In this document: positions 16,464 to 25,169 of the stretch, in pieces | How the letters are laid out: each line of letters begins with the position of its first letter | Numbering within the stretch: the first letter of the stretch is position 1 | Source of the DNA: Leucobacter chromiireducens subsp. solipictus | GTDB taxonomy: Bacteria > Actinomycetota > Actinomycetes > Actinomycetales > Microbacteriaceae | Assembly: GCF_016758195.1 (NCBI RefSeq) | Contig: NZ_QYAC01000003.1 | Span: 186,001 to 250,000 of the forward strand | Length of the DNA stretch: 64,000 nt | Direction: 5' to 3' | Notes under the pieces: model-generated | Seen by the model: only the letters and a program-made list of their open reading frames with translations | What the model was told of the DNA's origin: nothing | The model's database searches: none | Program-made: the position numbers and the translations under genes

Positions 16464-17147
16464 CTAGTAGAACGAGCGCAGCAGCGCCTCGTTCGACTCC
16501 GTGAGGTGATCCGCCATGGCCCGCTCCGCGCGGGCACCATCGCCCGCGGTGATCGCGTCGAGAATCTCACGGTGCGCCGAGAGCTCCGCCTCAGAGGTGA
16601 CGTGCGCGGTGGCCTGCGGGAACAGGTAATGCATCCGGGTGGTCTCGTCGAAGTACGTGTGGAGCAGCCGATCCACGCGGTCGTTGCGGGCGAGCGAGGC
16701 GATCACCCGGTGAAACTCGGGTGCCGCGGCCAGCCGATCCGCGTGGGCGTTGCGCTCGTCCTCCTGGAACGCGAGCAGCTCCGCCAGTCGCGCCAGCACC
16801 TCCGGGGTGTGGCGCTGCGCCGCGAGCGCCGACAGCGGCGGCTCGATGTACAGCCGCAGGGCCATGACGTTCTGGATATCGGTGATTCCCACCGGGCGCA
16901 CCATGTAGCCGCGGCGCGGGAACACCATCACGAAGTCCTCGGCGAGGAGACGCTGCAATGCCTCGCGCACCGGGGTCTTCGAGACCCGGAACCGGGCGGC
17001 CACCTCGGCCTCGCGGATCACGCTCCCGGGGGCCAATTGCGCCGTCACGATCTCGCTGCGCAACTGCTCGAGGACCCGCTGGGTGACGGACACCTCGCCG
17101 GTGGTGGGATCTGCGTGCGGGGCTCCCGGCACCATGTCTGCGTCCAT
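16464..17147 (-). CDS. GntR-family regulator, FCD subfamily
   Basis: This 227-residue protein has a GntR winged helix (IREAEVAARFRVSKTPVREAL, with wing PRRGYMVRPVG) followed by an all-helical FCD ligand domain. The conserved FCD metal-site positions are plausible (Asp in ALRLYIEPP region, then EFHRVIASLARNDR and the late SAHREILDAI with its His). FCD regulators usually bind organic acids. It is at the end of, and co-oriented with, the ABC uptake and IlvD operon but separated by a hairpin, so it probably controls that cluster in response to its substrate. Start ATG 17147 gives a normal length; upstream residues look unrelated. Confidence 0.85.
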   Translation of the reverse strand: MDADMVPGAPHADPTTGEVSVTQRVLEQLRSEIVTAQLAPGSVIREAEVAARFRVSKTPVREALQRLLAEDFVMVFPRRGYMVRPVGITDIQNVMALRLYIEPPLSALAAQRHTPEVLARLAELLAFQEDERNAHADRLAAAPEFHRVIASLARNDRVDRLLHTYFDETTRMHYLFPQATAHVTSEAELSAHREILDAITAGDGARAERAMADHLTESNEALLRSFY

Positions 17148-17200
17148 TCTTCGTGATCTTACCGGAGTGACCGTGGAGCGACTCCGGGAGTGGGTGACGC

Positions 17201-17244
17201 GTCGGTGACGCGGCGGCCGCGGGGGCAGCCGCGGCGTCACCGAC
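17201..17244. other. Strong hairpin upstream of the GntR gene
   Basis: Arms 17201-17211 and 17234-17244 are perfectly complementary, with a further GC stem inside. Together with the next hairpin it fills the gap between the binding-protein gene and the GntR gene. Confidence 0.5.
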
Positions 17245-17251
17245 ACGTCGA

Positions 17252-17281
17252 GGTGCGGGCGCACTGGAGAACGCCCGCACC
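17252..17281 (-). terminator. Terminator hairpin of the ABC uptake operon
   Basis: Arms 17252-17261 and 17272-17281 pair perfectly over 10 bp. It starts three bases after the stop of the binding-protein gene on the minus strand. Confidence 0.65.
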
Positions 17282-17284
17282 GGT

Positions 17285-18178
17285 CTAGCGGCCGTCGACG
17301 TACAGCGCGGCGGCCTCGTCGTTGATCTCGTTCTCCTTCAGCACGCGGGCGACGGTGCCGTCGGCCTTCGCGCGCTCGTAGTAGTCGTCGATCGCCTCGG
17401 TCATCTTCGTGTTGCCCTTCGTGTGGGGCCAGTTGTTTTCGAGCAGCACGGTGAGCTCGGGATACTTGGCCTCGTCGCCGAGGATCTTCGTGACGTAGTT
17501 GTCGTCACGGTCCGTGAAGTTGAAGCCTTGGATGCTCTGCCACGCAACCGCGTCGATGCGGCCGGCCTTCAGATCCTCGAACGCGTTCGAGTCGCTCTGA
17601 TACTCCTCGACGTTGCCCGCACCGTAGGCGGCCTTCAACGGCTCGACGTAGTACGAGCCGGAAAGCGTCCCGACCCGCTTCCCCTGCAGCGAGTCCACCG
17701 TGTCGTAGGCGTTCTCCTTCGCGGAGGTGATGCCGAGCGTCTCGTAGAGGATGCTGCCCTCGGTCTGTGCGAAGACCTCGGCGCGTTCCGGGGTCTTCAG
17801 AATCAGCCCGCCGAACATGTCCGACTTCCCCTCGCGCAGGTCGAGCTGCGCGGCCGCGCCGGTCATCGGCTTGAATTTCACCTCGAGGCAATTCTCTGCG
17901 GCGAACTCGGGGATGAGCGTCGCGTCGATGCCGGTGAACGGGCCGCTGTCTGAGAGGGCGTGGAACTTGGGTGCCGCGTTCATCGCCGCGACCGTGAGCA
18001 CGCCCTCCTGGATGGTGGGGAACTCGTGGAGCGGGGTGCACCCCTCCGCCACGGCGCCGCCGGCCTCCGGGGCGGGTGTCTCGGACGAGGCGCAGGACGT
18101 CAGCAGGAGCAGCGCTGCTCCCGCCGCCGCAACCGTGGCGAGCGTGGCACGCGAGCGCGTACCGGTCGTGATCTTCAT
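17285..18178 (-). CDS. ABC transporter substrate-binding lipoprotein, family 3
   Basis: The 297-residue protein starts with a signal peptide and lipobox (LLLLTSC, Cys at about residue 29), so the mature form is lipid-anchored outside the membrane. The rest matches family-3 periplasmic binding proteins of the polar amino-acid type: LTVAAMNAAPKF, FTGIDATLIPEFAAEN, DLREGKSDMFGG and QGKRVGTLSGSYYVEPLKA. It would capture the solute for the two permeases and ATPase encoded just upstream. The family usually binds amino acids, but relatives beside dehydratases take organic or sugar acids, which fits this cluster better. Confidence 0.9.
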   Translation of the reverse strand: MKITTGTRSRATLATVAAAGAALLLLTSCASSETPAPEAGGAVAEGCTPLHEFPTIQEGVLTVAAMNAAPKFHALSDSGPFTGIDATLIPEFAAENCLEVKFKPMTGAAAQLDLREGKSDMFGGLILKTPERAEVFAQTEGSILYETLGITSAKENAYDTVDSLQGKRVGTLSGSYYVEPLKAAYGAGNVEEYQSDSNAFEDLKAGRIDAVAWQSIQGFNFTDRDDNYVTKILGDEAKYPELTVLLENNWPHTKGNTKMTEAIDDYYERAKADGTVARVLKENEINDEAAALYVDGR

Positions 18179-18212
18179 GGGATTCTCCTTTGATGTGAAC
18201 GAACGGGGAGTC

Positions 18213-18962
18213 TTACGTGTGTGCGGCGGCGATGTTGACGACGCGCGTGTTGGGGGCGACCGACTCGGCCCGGCCGCGCGGCCCGCCCCGCTTCCGGGGC
18301 GGCTTCCGGTGCGCGGTGCTGCCGGTGATGCGCTCGGCCCGGCGATCGGCGAGCACCTCCATCCACGCGAGCAGCGAGGTGATGAGGAGGTAGAGCAGGC
18401 CGGCGACGAGCAGTGGTTCGAGGACGCGCAGGTTGGTCATTCCGATCGAGTACGCGGATCCGAGCAGTTCCTTGCCGCCGATGGCATAGGCGAGGGCGGT
18501 GCCCTGGAACGTGATGATGACGATGCCGATGAGCGGCGGAACCGCGATGTTCAGCACGTGCGGCACGATGATGCGCAGGGTGATATCCGACTTGGAGAGC
18601 GCGAGCGCCTCGGCCGCCTCGATCTGACCCTGGGGTACGCTCGCGATCGACGCGCGGAAGATCTCCGCGGTGTAGGCCGCCGTGGTGAGGCCGAACGCCA
18701 CCATGATCGAGGCGAAACGATCCAGCGTCACAAAATTCGTGAGCCCGAAGTACACGAGATACAGGGTGAGCAGTGCGGGGAAGCCGCGGAACGTTTCGAC
18801 GAGCACGATGACGACGATCCGGAGCCACTTGCGCTGGCTGTTGAGGGCGAGGCCCGCGAAGAAGCCGAGCGGAATCCCGACCGCGACGCTCGCGGCGGCC
18901 ATCAGAATGCTGGTCCCAAGGCCCGGGAGCAGCGCGACGACAAGGCTGAAGAACTCCTGCAT
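18213..18962 (-). CDS. ABC transporter permease, amino-acid/organic-acid type
   Basis: This 249-residue membrane protein has about five to six helices and the ATPase-contacting loop EAAEALALSKSDITLRIIVP, an EAA motif typical of HisM/GlnP-type permeases. Segment FRGFPALLTLYLVYFGL is the conserved start of the domain. The C-terminal ~40 residues are a basic Arg/Pro-rich tail, longer than usual. Its ATG overlaps the stop of the preceding permease gene as TGATG. The two permeases should form the heterodimeric channel of this importer. Confidence 0.9.
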   Translation of the reverse strand: MQEFFSLVVALLPGLGTSILMAAASVAVGIPLGFFAGLALNSQRKWLRIVVIVLVETFRGFPALLTLYLVYFGLTNFVTLDRFASIMVAFGLTTAAYTAEIFRASIASVPQGQIEAAEALALSKSDITLRIIVPHVLNIAVPPLIGIVIITFQGTALAYAIGGKELLGSAYSIGMTNLRVLEPLLVAGLLYLLITSLLAWMEVLADRRAERITGSTAHRKPPRKRGGPRGRAESVAPNTRVVNIAAAHT

Positions 18963-19600
18963 CAGTGGGCCACCTTCACAGTGCTGCGGGTCCCGAGGTG
19001 CCGGGCCAGGATCCCGATGGGGACGGTAACGAGGAGGTAGACGGCACCGATGGTGAGGAACGACAGCACCGGGTCCGCGCCCACCTGCACCGCGTTGTAG
19101 GCGTAGAACACCAGCTCGTTCGCGCCGATGATCGACGCGATGGCCGTGTTCTTGAGGAGGGTGATCGAGTACGCCGCGATCGACGCGAGCATCACGGGGA
19201 TGGCCTGGGGGAGGACCACCCGGATCAGGGTGTCCCAGCGAGAGAGGCCCACGGACGCCGCGCCCTCCCACTGGCCGCGAGGCACCGAGTCGAGGCCGGC
19301 GCGGATGCTGTCACCGATATAGGCCGAGTTGATGATGCCGAGTCCCACGATCGCGGCGAGCACGGGCACTTCGGAGATGATGCCGAGCGAAAGCCCGAAG
19401 TAGATGATGATGAGCCAGGCGATCGGCGGGATCCCGCGCGCAATCCAGGCCCAGAACGCGCCGATGGCCTTCGCCACGGGGTTGCCGGATCGCCGCAGCA
19501 TCGCCACGGGAATCGCGAGCACGAGCGACACCGCGAGCGCGCCGCCCCAGATTTGGAGGGTGATCAGCAACCCCTCGAGGACGTACCGGGGGTCGAGCAT
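18962..19600 (-). CDS. ABC transporter permease, amino-acid/organic-acid type
   Basis: The 212-residue permease has helices across its length and the conserved RGIPPIAWLIIIYFGLSL and EGAASVGLSRWDTLIRVVLP (EAA) segments of the polar amino-acid permease group. The ATG at 19600 overlaps the stop of the ATPase gene as TGATG; a GTG immediately before it (19603) is an alternative. It pairs with the second permease gene, which follows with the same kind of overlap. Confidence 0.9.
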   Translation of the reverse strand: MLDPRYVLEGLLITLQIWGGALAVSLVLAIPVAMLRRSGNPVAKAIGAFWAWIARGIPPIAWLIIIYFGLSLGIISEVPVLAAIVGLGIINSAYIGDSIRAGLDSVPRGQWEGAASVGLSRWDTLIRVVLPQAIPVMLASIAAYSITLLKNTAIASIIGANELVFYAYNAVQVGADPVLSFLTIGAVYLLVTVPIGILARHLGTRSTVKVAH

Positions 19601-20370
19601 CACACGACCCCGTTCAGTGCGTTGACGAAGCGCCGGATCCGCTCGTGCTCGGGATCGTCCAGCAGTTCCTCGGGGGTGCCGAGACCGGCGACGGCACCGT
19701 CCGCGATGAACATCACGCGGTCCGCGGCCTCCCGGGCGAACTGGATCTCGTGGGTCACCATGAGCATGGTCATGCCGCCCTCGGCCAGCTCCTTCATGAC
19801 CTTCAGGACCTCCACCCGCATTTCGGGGTCGATCGCGCTTGTGGGCTCGTCGAACAGGATCACCTCGGGGTCGAGCGCCAGCGATCGCGCGATCGCGACC
19901 CGCTGCTGCTGCCCGCCGGAGAGCTGGCTCGGGAGCTTGTGCATGTGCTCGCGCAGGCCCACGCGCTCCAGGAGTTCCTCGGAGCGCGCCGCCGCCTGCG
20001 TCTTGTCGCGGCCGAGCACCCGGCGCTGGGCCAGGCTGACGTTCTCGAGGGCCGTGTGCGTCGCGAACAGGTTGAAGGACTGGAACACCATGCCCACGCG
20101 CTTGCGGAGCTCGCGAACGGACGCGACCGGGGTGCGGCGGTCCGCGTCGAACACGCGCTCGCCCCCGAGGTCGATGGTGCCGGCATCCGGCACTTCGAGG
20201 GCGTTCAGGCAGCGGATGAACGTGCTCTTGCCGGAACCACTCGGCCCGATGATCGCGATGTGCTCACCCTTGCGGACGTCGACACTGATGCCGCGCAGGA
20301 TCTCCTTGTCGCCGTAACTCTTTCGGATGCCGTGCGCCGAGAGCGCGAGTGTGGGGTCGGTGATCGTCAT
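19600..20370 (-). CDS. ABC transporter ATP-binding protein of the uptake system
   Basis: The 256-residue protein is a complete importer ATPase. Walker A is GPSGSGKST, the Q-loop lies in VGMVFQSFNLFATHTALEN, the signature is LSGGQQQRVAIARSL, Walker B is VILFDEPTSAIDPE, and the H-loop is MVTHEIQFAREAADR. This matches the GlnQ/HisP class. It powers the two permeases encoded downstream. The ATG at 20370 lies 13 bp after the IlvD-type dehydratase stop, so the dehydratase and transporter genes form one operon. Confidence 0.93.
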   Translation of the reverse strand: MTITDPTLALSAHGIRKSYGDKEILRGISVDVRKGEHIAIIGPSGSGKSTFIRCLNALEVPDAGTIDLGGERVFDADRRTPVASVRELRKRVGMVFQSFNLFATHTALENVSLAQRRVLGRDKTQAAARSEELLERVGLREHMHKLPSQLSGGQQQRVAIARSLALDPEVILFDEPTSAIDPEMRVEVLKVMKELAEGGMTMLMVTHEIQFAREAADRVMFIADGAVAGLGTPEELLDDPEHERIRRFVNALNGVV

Positions 20371-20383
20371 GTGCGTCACTTCC

Positions 20384-22111
20384 TTAGTGTCGTGCGGGCA
20401 GGGGCGCGGCGCCGGGGGCTCCCGGGTCGCGGAGGAAATCGAAATCGCAGCCGTACTCGGGCTGCAGCACGTGGCGCACGTGCAGGCTCGCGAATCCGCG
20501 GGCCGGACCGGCGGCGGATCGGAACGGCTCGCGGAGCGCAAATGCTTCGGGGTCCACGAGGTGGTCGAGGGTGCCGGCCTCGGGGTCGAGGACGATCTCG
20601 TCGCCGTCCCGCAGGTACGCGAGGGGGCCGCCGACCGCCGCCTCGGGCGAGACGTGGAGGGCAACCATGCCGGTCGAGGTGCCGCTCATGCGGGCGTCTG
20701 AGATCCGGACCATGTCGGTGACGCCCTGCCGGTGGAGCTTCGCGGGGATCGGGATGTGGCCCACCTCGGGCATCCCGGGGGCGCCGACGGCCCCGAGGCC
20801 GCGGAGCACGAGGATGCTGTCCGCATCCACCTCGAGTGCCGGATCGTCGATGCGGGCGTTCAGGTCGTCGAGTCCGTCGAACACGACCGCTCGGCCGCGG
20901 TGTGGCTGCGTCGCTCCGGCACCGGCACCGGCCGTCTTCAGGATCGCGCCGCCCGGGGCGAGATTGCCGCGAAGCACGACCAGCGCGCCGCGCTCGGCGA
21001 GCGGGGTGGCGCGCTCCGCGATGGCGGGGCTCGGATCCGGCCTCGCGGCGCCGAGCACCTCGCCCCAGCTCGTGCCGAGCGCGGTGCGTTCGTCGAGGTG
21101 CAGCAGGTCCGACATCCGGGCGAGCACGCTGGGCACGCCGCCGGCCGCCTCGATCGCCGGGAGCGTCTCGGTGCCGCCCGGACGAACGTTTGCGAGGTAG
21201 GGGGTGGTGCGCGACCACTCCTGGAAGTTGTCGAGGCCAATCATGTGGCCCGCGCGCCCCGCAATGGCTTCGAGGTGGATCACCGAGTTGGTGGATCCGC
21301 CGAGCGCGGTGACCGTGCGGAACGCGTTCTCGAGCGAGGCGAGGGTCACGAGGTCCCGGGGGGCGGTGCCGCGCTTGACCGCTGCGACGGCTTCGACGCC
21401 GGTGCGGTAGGCGATCTCGCGACGGGTGGCGCTCGTGGACTCGGCGAACGCGCTGCCGGGCAGCGCGAAGCCGAGCAGCTCGGCGATGGCCGCCATGGTG
21501 CTCGCCGTGCCCATCACGTTGCAGGTGCCGACGTCGGCGTTGAGATTGCCCTCGAACTCGAGCCATTCGGCGTCGTCGACCTCGCCGACGCGGCGGCGAT
21601 CGCACATGGGCCACGCGTCGTCGACGGTGAGCGAGGTGTTGTCGCGGTGGCAGGACACCGGCCGGGGTCCGGCGGTGACCATCGTGGCGGGCTTGCCCGC
21701 GCTGATCGCGCCCATCAGCTGCGCGGGGACGGTCTTGTCGCAGCCGCCCATGAGGACCACGCCGTCGATGGGGGAGACGGTGATCATCTCCTCGACGTCG
21801 ATCGACATGAGGTTGCGGAGGTAGAGGCTCGTGGGCCGAGTGAACGGCTCGGAGATCGAGATGGTGGGGAACTCAAGGGGGAGGCCGCCCGCGTCGCGGA
21901 CGCCGCGCTTGACCTCCTTGACGAGATACGCGAGGCCCTTGTTGCAGGGGTTCAGGTCCGATGCGCTGTTTGCGATGCCGATGACGGGGGTGAGACGCAC
22001 CTCTTCGGCGCTGGCGCCCCCGCCGCGGAGAAATGCACGGTGCATGAGCCCGTCCTGGCCCTCGTCGCCGAACAGCGCTCCGCCCGACCCCGTGATGCCC
22101 CGTTGCGACAT
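20384..22111 (-). CDS. IlvD/Edd-family dehydratase, probable sugar-acid dehydratase
   Basis: The 575-residue enzyme keeps the Fe-S and Mg-binding motifs of IlvD/Edd dehydratases: DLNPCNKGL, VLMGGCDKTVPAQL, GTCNVMGTASTMA and the late RISDARMSGTSTGMVALH. The family dehydrates dihydroxy acids: branched-chain precursors (IlvD), 6-phosphogluconate (Edd), or aldonic acids such as arabonate and xylonate. The context argues against IlvD: it heads an operon with an ABC importer and faces dehydrogenase genes, with no branched-chain biosynthesis genes nearby. The ATG at 22111 follows GAGGAG. An open frame extends far upstream but overlaps the divergent dehydrogenase gene and is not coding. Confidence 0.88.
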   Translation of the reverse strand: MSQRGITGSGGALFGDEGQDGLMHRAFLRGGGASAEEVRLTPVIGIANSASDLNPCNKGLAYLVKEVKRGVRDAGGLPLEFPTISISEPFTRPTSLYLRNLMSIDVEEMITVSPIDGVVLMGGCDKTVPAQLMGAISAGKPATMVTAGPRPVSCHRDNTSLTVDDAWPMCDRRRVGEVDDAEWLEFEGNLNADVGTCNVMGTASTMAAIAELLGFALPGSAFAESTSATRREIAYRTGVEAVAAVKRGTAPRDLVTLASLENAFRTVTALGGSTNSVIHLEAIAGRAGHMIGLDNFQEWSRTTPYLANVRPGGTETLPAIEAAGGVPSVLARMSDLLHLDERTALGTSWGEVLGAARPDPSPAIAERATPLAERGALVVLRGNLAPGGAILKTAGAGAGATQPHRGRAVVFDGLDDLNARIDDPALEVDADSILVLRGLGAVGAPGMPEVGHIPIPAKLHRQGVTDMVRISDARMSGTSTGMVALHVSPEAAVGGPLAYLRDGDEIVLDPEAGTLDHLVDPEAFALREPFRSAAGPARGFASLHVRHVLQPEYGCDFDFLRDPGAPGAAPLPARH

Positions 22112-22201
22112 GAATCTCCTCGGCTTTCTCCGACTGCTCTGTCGGACATATAGGAATCTAGCACCAACAAAATCTCTTGAAGCACATTTCAGATATGTTT
22201 G

Positions 22202-22211
22202 TGATATATCA
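22202..22211. promoter_or_regulatory. TGATATATCA palindrome, candidate GntR operator
   Basis: A perfect 10-bp palindrome in an AT-rich island between the divergent dehydratase and hydroxyacid dehydrogenase genes. A related GATATACC/GGTATATC segment lies upstream of the SDR operon near 25117. Confidence 0.4.
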
Positions 22212-22294
22212 GTTGCGTCCCTACGCTGGGGGCGGGCCGCGCCGCCGCGCCGTGCCCCCAGCCCTTCCCAATCACTGAGCGAAAAGGACCCAGC

Positions 22295-23221
22295 ATGAAC
22301 AGCACAGCGGTGTGCATTCACCTCATCGGAGACCCCTACCCCGAGCTGATGGCCGAGATTGCGGCCTCCGGCGCGTCGCTCGTCGATGATCCCGCCGAGG
22401 CGCGCGGCATCGTGGTGAGCTATGGGGGTCGCCCGCAGCAGCTCGCGGAGCTCCTGGCCGCCCACTCGGGGATCGAGTGGGTGCAGTTGCCGAGCGCGGG
22501 GATCGAGATGTTCGCCGCCGCACTCGCCGCGCACCCGGGCATCCGCTGGACCAGCGCCAAGGGCGCCTACGCGCTCCCCGTCGCCGAGCACGCCCTGGCC
22601 CTCACGCTGGCGCTGCTGCGCGAGCTGCCCGAGCGGGTGCGCGCCACCAGCTGGGCCCCCGCGACCGGCACCTCCCTGCACGGGCTGCGCGTGGTCGTCG
22701 TCGGGGCCGGCGGTGTGGCGCAGGAGATCGTGCGTCTCGTGAAGTGCTTCCGCACCGACGTCACCGTGGTGCGCCGCCGCGCAGAGCCCGTGCCGGGGGC
22801 GAATCGGACCGTCACGGATGCCGAGCTCGCCGCGCTGCTGCCCGACACCGACGTGCTGGTCCTCGCCGCCGCAGCGACCCCGGAGACGCGCGGGATCGTG
22901 GGCGCGGCGGTGCTCGACGCGTTGCCCGCCCACGCGATCGTCGTGAACATTGCTCGGGGTGCGCTCGTGGACACGGACGCGCTCGTGACCGCGCTCGCCA
23001 CGGGCCGGATCGCCGGGGCGGCGCTCGACGTGACCGATCCCGAGCCGCTCCCCGACGGCCATCCGCTGTGGCGCGAACCGCGGGCGCTCATTACCCCGCA
23101 CGCCGCGGACACCATCGAGATGATTCGCCCGCTGTACGCCGCGCGGGTGCGCGAGAACCTCACGCGATTCCGCGCGGGGGATGCCCTCGACGGGGTGGTC
23201 GATCCGGCCGCGGGGTACTAG
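22295..23221 (+). CDS. D-isomer-specific 2-hydroxyacid dehydrogenase
   Basis: This 308-residue enzyme has the NAD-binding domain inserted in the catalytic domain, as in the family. The dinucleotide loop is VVVVGAGGVAQEIVRLV at about 135-150. The catalytic Arg lies in NIARGALVDTDALV, the Glu in VTDPEPLPDGHPLW and the His in LITPHAADT. It interconverts 2-oxo and D-2-hydroxy acids with NAD(P)H. It is divergent from the dehydratase operon across an AT-rich region with a palindrome. It could reduce or oxidise an intermediate of the same acid pathway. The exact substrate is not readable from sequence. Confidence 0.9.
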   Translation: MNSTAVCIHLIGDPYPELMAEIAASGASLVDDPAEARGIVVSYGGRPQQLAELLAAHSGIEWVQLPSAGIEMFAAALAAHPGIRWTSAKGAYALPVAEHALALTLALLRELPERVRATSWAPATGTSLHGLRVVVVGAGGVAQEIVRLVKCFRTDVTVVRRRAEPVPGANRTVTDAELAALLPDTDVLVLAAAATPETRGIVGAAVLDALPAHAIVVNIARGALVDTDALVTALATGRIAGAALDVTDPEPLPDGHPLWREPRALITPHAADTIEMIRPLYAARVRENLTRFRAGDALDGVVDPAAGY

Positions 23222-23228
23222 CGGGGGC

Positions 23229-23253
23229 GCGCGGGGCGGCGTACGCCCCGCGC
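23229..23253. terminator. Hairpin between converging dehydrogenase genes
   Basis: Arms 23229-23238 and 23244-23253, all G+C, sit between two stops that face each other (23221 and 23258). Confidence 0.55.
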
Positions 23254-23257
23254 CGGC

Positions 23258-24184
23258 CTACGCGGGCGCGCCGAGGCCGGCCAACGCGGCCAGGTCTCGG
23301 TCGCCCCAGCCCAGCTCACGGGCCTGCGCGAAGCGATCCGCGGCCCGATCGAACACCGGTACGGCCACGCCCGCGGCGGCGGCGACCTCGCGCAGGAGGC
23401 GCTGGGCCTCCGCCAGCCCGCCGATGGTGGCATCGGACGGTGCCGTGAAGTCGCCCGCGAAAGCGAGCGGCAGTGCGCGCTCCAGCATGGCGCTCTGCGC
23501 CCAGCCGCCCGCCAACACCCGGGTCGCGGCCGCCGGGTCGATGCCGAGGCTTTGCACGACATTCGCCGCCTCGGTGGCGACGGCGACGTGGGTGCTCACG
23601 AGCATCTGATTGACGAGTTTCAGCGCCAGCCCGCTCCCGACCGGGCCGAGCCACTCCACGACGCGGGCGTACGGGGCGACGGCCTCCCGGAACCGCGCTT
23701 CGGCCGCGGCCGGGCCGCCGGCCATGACCGCCAGCGCGCCCGCCTCAGCGGCCACCGCCCCGCCGCTCACGGGCGCGTCGACAAACAGGATCCCGCGATC
23801 CGCCGCGGCGTCGGCGATCTCATGAGCGAGCGCGGGATCGAAGGTCCCGTGCTCCACGATCAGGGTGCCCGGCCGGGCCGCAGCCACGATGCCGTTCGGG
23901 CCGAGGTACACCTGCCGCGTGACGTCGGTGCTGAGCAGGCAGCTGAGCACCACGTCGGAGCTCGCCGCGAGCTCCGCGGCGCTCGCGGCGCGTGTGGCGC
24001 CGCGAGCCACAAACGGCTCGGTGCGGGACGCCGTGCGGTTCCACACCTGCAGCGCGTGACCGGCGTCGATGAGGCGATGCGCCATCGGGCCGCCCATCGC
24101 GCCAAGTCCCAGGTACCCGATGCTCGGGGCCGGGCCGTCCCCTGCCACGGGAGCGTGCGAGGTCTGCGAAGTCTGCGAAGTCAT
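23258..24184 (-). CDS. 3-hydroxyisobutyrate dehydrogenase-family reductase
   Basis: The 308-residue protein belongs to the beta-hydroxyacid dehydrogenases (GarR, HIBADH, GLYR). The NAD-binding loop is IGYLGLGAMGGPMAHRL, the substrate signature is FVDAPVSGGAVAAEAG, and the catalytic Lys lies in GSGLALKLVNQML. Members reduce tartronate semialdehyde, oxidise 3-hydroxyisobutyrate, or act on related C3-C4 acids. The repeat SQTSQTSH opens a short flexible N-terminus. It follows an SDR gene with a 10-bp gap, so the two are an operon. Next to an acid dehydratase, a tartronate-semialdehyde-type role is plausible but unproven. Confidence 0.88.
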   Translation of the reverse strand: MTSQTSQTSHAPVAGDGPAPSIGYLGLGAMGGPMAHRLIDAGHALQVWNRTASRTEPFVARGATRAASAAELAASSDVVLSCLLSTDVTRQVYLGPNGIVAAARPGTLIVEHGTFDPALAHEIADAAADRGILFVDAPVSGGAVAAEAGALAVMAGGPAAAEARFREAVAPYARVVEWLGPVGSGLALKLVNQMLVSTHVAVATEAANVVQSLGIDPAAATRVLAGGWAQSAMLERALPLAFAGDFTAPSDATIGGLAEAQRLLREVAAAAGVAVPVFDRAADRFAQARELGWGDRDLAALAGLGAPA

Positions 24185-24194
24185 GCCGTGTCTC

Positions 24195-24977
24195 CTAGAC
24201 GAGTCGTTGGCCGCCGTCGACCGGGAGCACCGCTCCGGTGACGTAGTCGGTGTCGATGAGGGCGAGGCACGCCCGCGCGATATCGTCCGGGGTGCCCGAT
24301 CGCGCGAGCGGGGCGCGCTCGATGACCTGTGTGCGGATCGCGTCCCAGCCGAGGGTGCGCTCGGTGTCGACAAGTCCGGGGGCGATCGCGTTCACGCGCA
24401 CCTCCGGCCCCAGCGCGACCGCGAGCAGCCGGGTGAGGTGTTCGAGGCCCGCCTTACTGACCGCGTAGGGGATCGAGCTGCCGCTGACCGTCGTCGCGGC
24501 CATCGACGTCATGTTGATCACGCTGCCCGCCCCGCTCCGGGCGAGGTCCGCGGCGCACGCCTGGATCAGGTACCACGGGCCCGCGAGGTTGACGCCGAGC
24601 ATGCGCGTGAAGAAGTCGGGGCTGACCGCGTCCAGATCCGCGTGGGGCACGGGGATGCCGATCCCCGCGTTGTTGACGAGCACGTCGATCCGTCCGAAGG
24701 CGTCCCGCGCGGCCTCGGCAACGGCAGCGGCCTGCGCGGGGTCCGAGAGGTCGGCGTCGACGTAGCGCGCATCGCGCAGCTCGGCCGCGAGCGCTGCGCC
24801 GGCCTCGGCCGTGCCCGCGCCGTGCGCGAGGATCCGGTAGCCGCGCGCATCGAGGTGACGCGCGATCGCCTGGCCGATGCCCCCGGTCGCCCCGGTCACA
24901 ATCGCGACCGGGGCATCGGGGGACACGGCCGTGGCCGGGGCGTGCGGGGGATCTGTGGGGTGCTGGGGGCCGGCCAT
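24195..24977 (-). CDS. Short-chain dehydrogenase/reductase (SDR)
   Basis: The 260-residue enzyme has the classical SDR layout: VTGATGGIGQAIARHL for the cofactor, DVLVNNAGIGIP, the catalytic Ser in INMTSMAATTVSG, YAVSKAG with Tyr and Lys, and VNAIAPGLVDTERT. It oxidises or reduces a hydroxyl or carbonyl group with NAD(P). The ATG at 24977 follows CGAGGA; about 23 residues of Pro/Ala-rich sequence precede the Rossmann fold. First gene of a two-gene operon with the HIBADH-type reductase. The AT-rich upstream region carries a GGTATATC segment like that near the dehydratase, so the same GntR may control both. Confidence 0.9.
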   Translation of the reverse strand: MAGPQHPTDPPHAPATAVSPDAPVAIVTGATGGIGQAIARHLDARGYRILAHGAGTAEAGAALAAELRDARYVDADLSDPAQAAAVAEAARDAFGRIDVLVNNAGIGIPVPHADLDAVSPDFFTRMLGVNLAGPWYLIQACAADLARSGAGSVINMTSMAATTVSGSSIPYAVSKAGLEHLTRLLAVALGPEVRVNAIAPGLVDTERTLGWDAIRTQVIERAPLARSGTPDDIARACLALIDTDYVTGAVLPVDGGQRLV

Positions 24978-25169
24978 GGGTCCTCGATCTGTGTGGGTGC
25001 CGCGGAGGTCCCGCTCCGGGTCTCCGGCGCCGCGTGGCGCGGCCCGCGTGCTCACTCAGCACCCGGCGCGCACCCGTGCGCTCGCCTCCACCCTAGTCAC
25101 ATATGTACCAGCACTTGATTGATATACCTACTGAATATCACACCGGTCCACCGGGCCCCGGGGTTCGCA

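Noticed and set aside
19600..20664. 354-codon start for the ABC ATPase
   Set aside because: The N-terminal extension overlaps the dehydratase gene; the conserved domain begins just after the ATG at 20370.
20384..23101. 905-codon version of the IlvD-type gene
   Set aside because: The extra N-terminal part is antisense to the 2-hydroxyacid dehydrogenase gene; a good ribosome site and family start lie at 22111.
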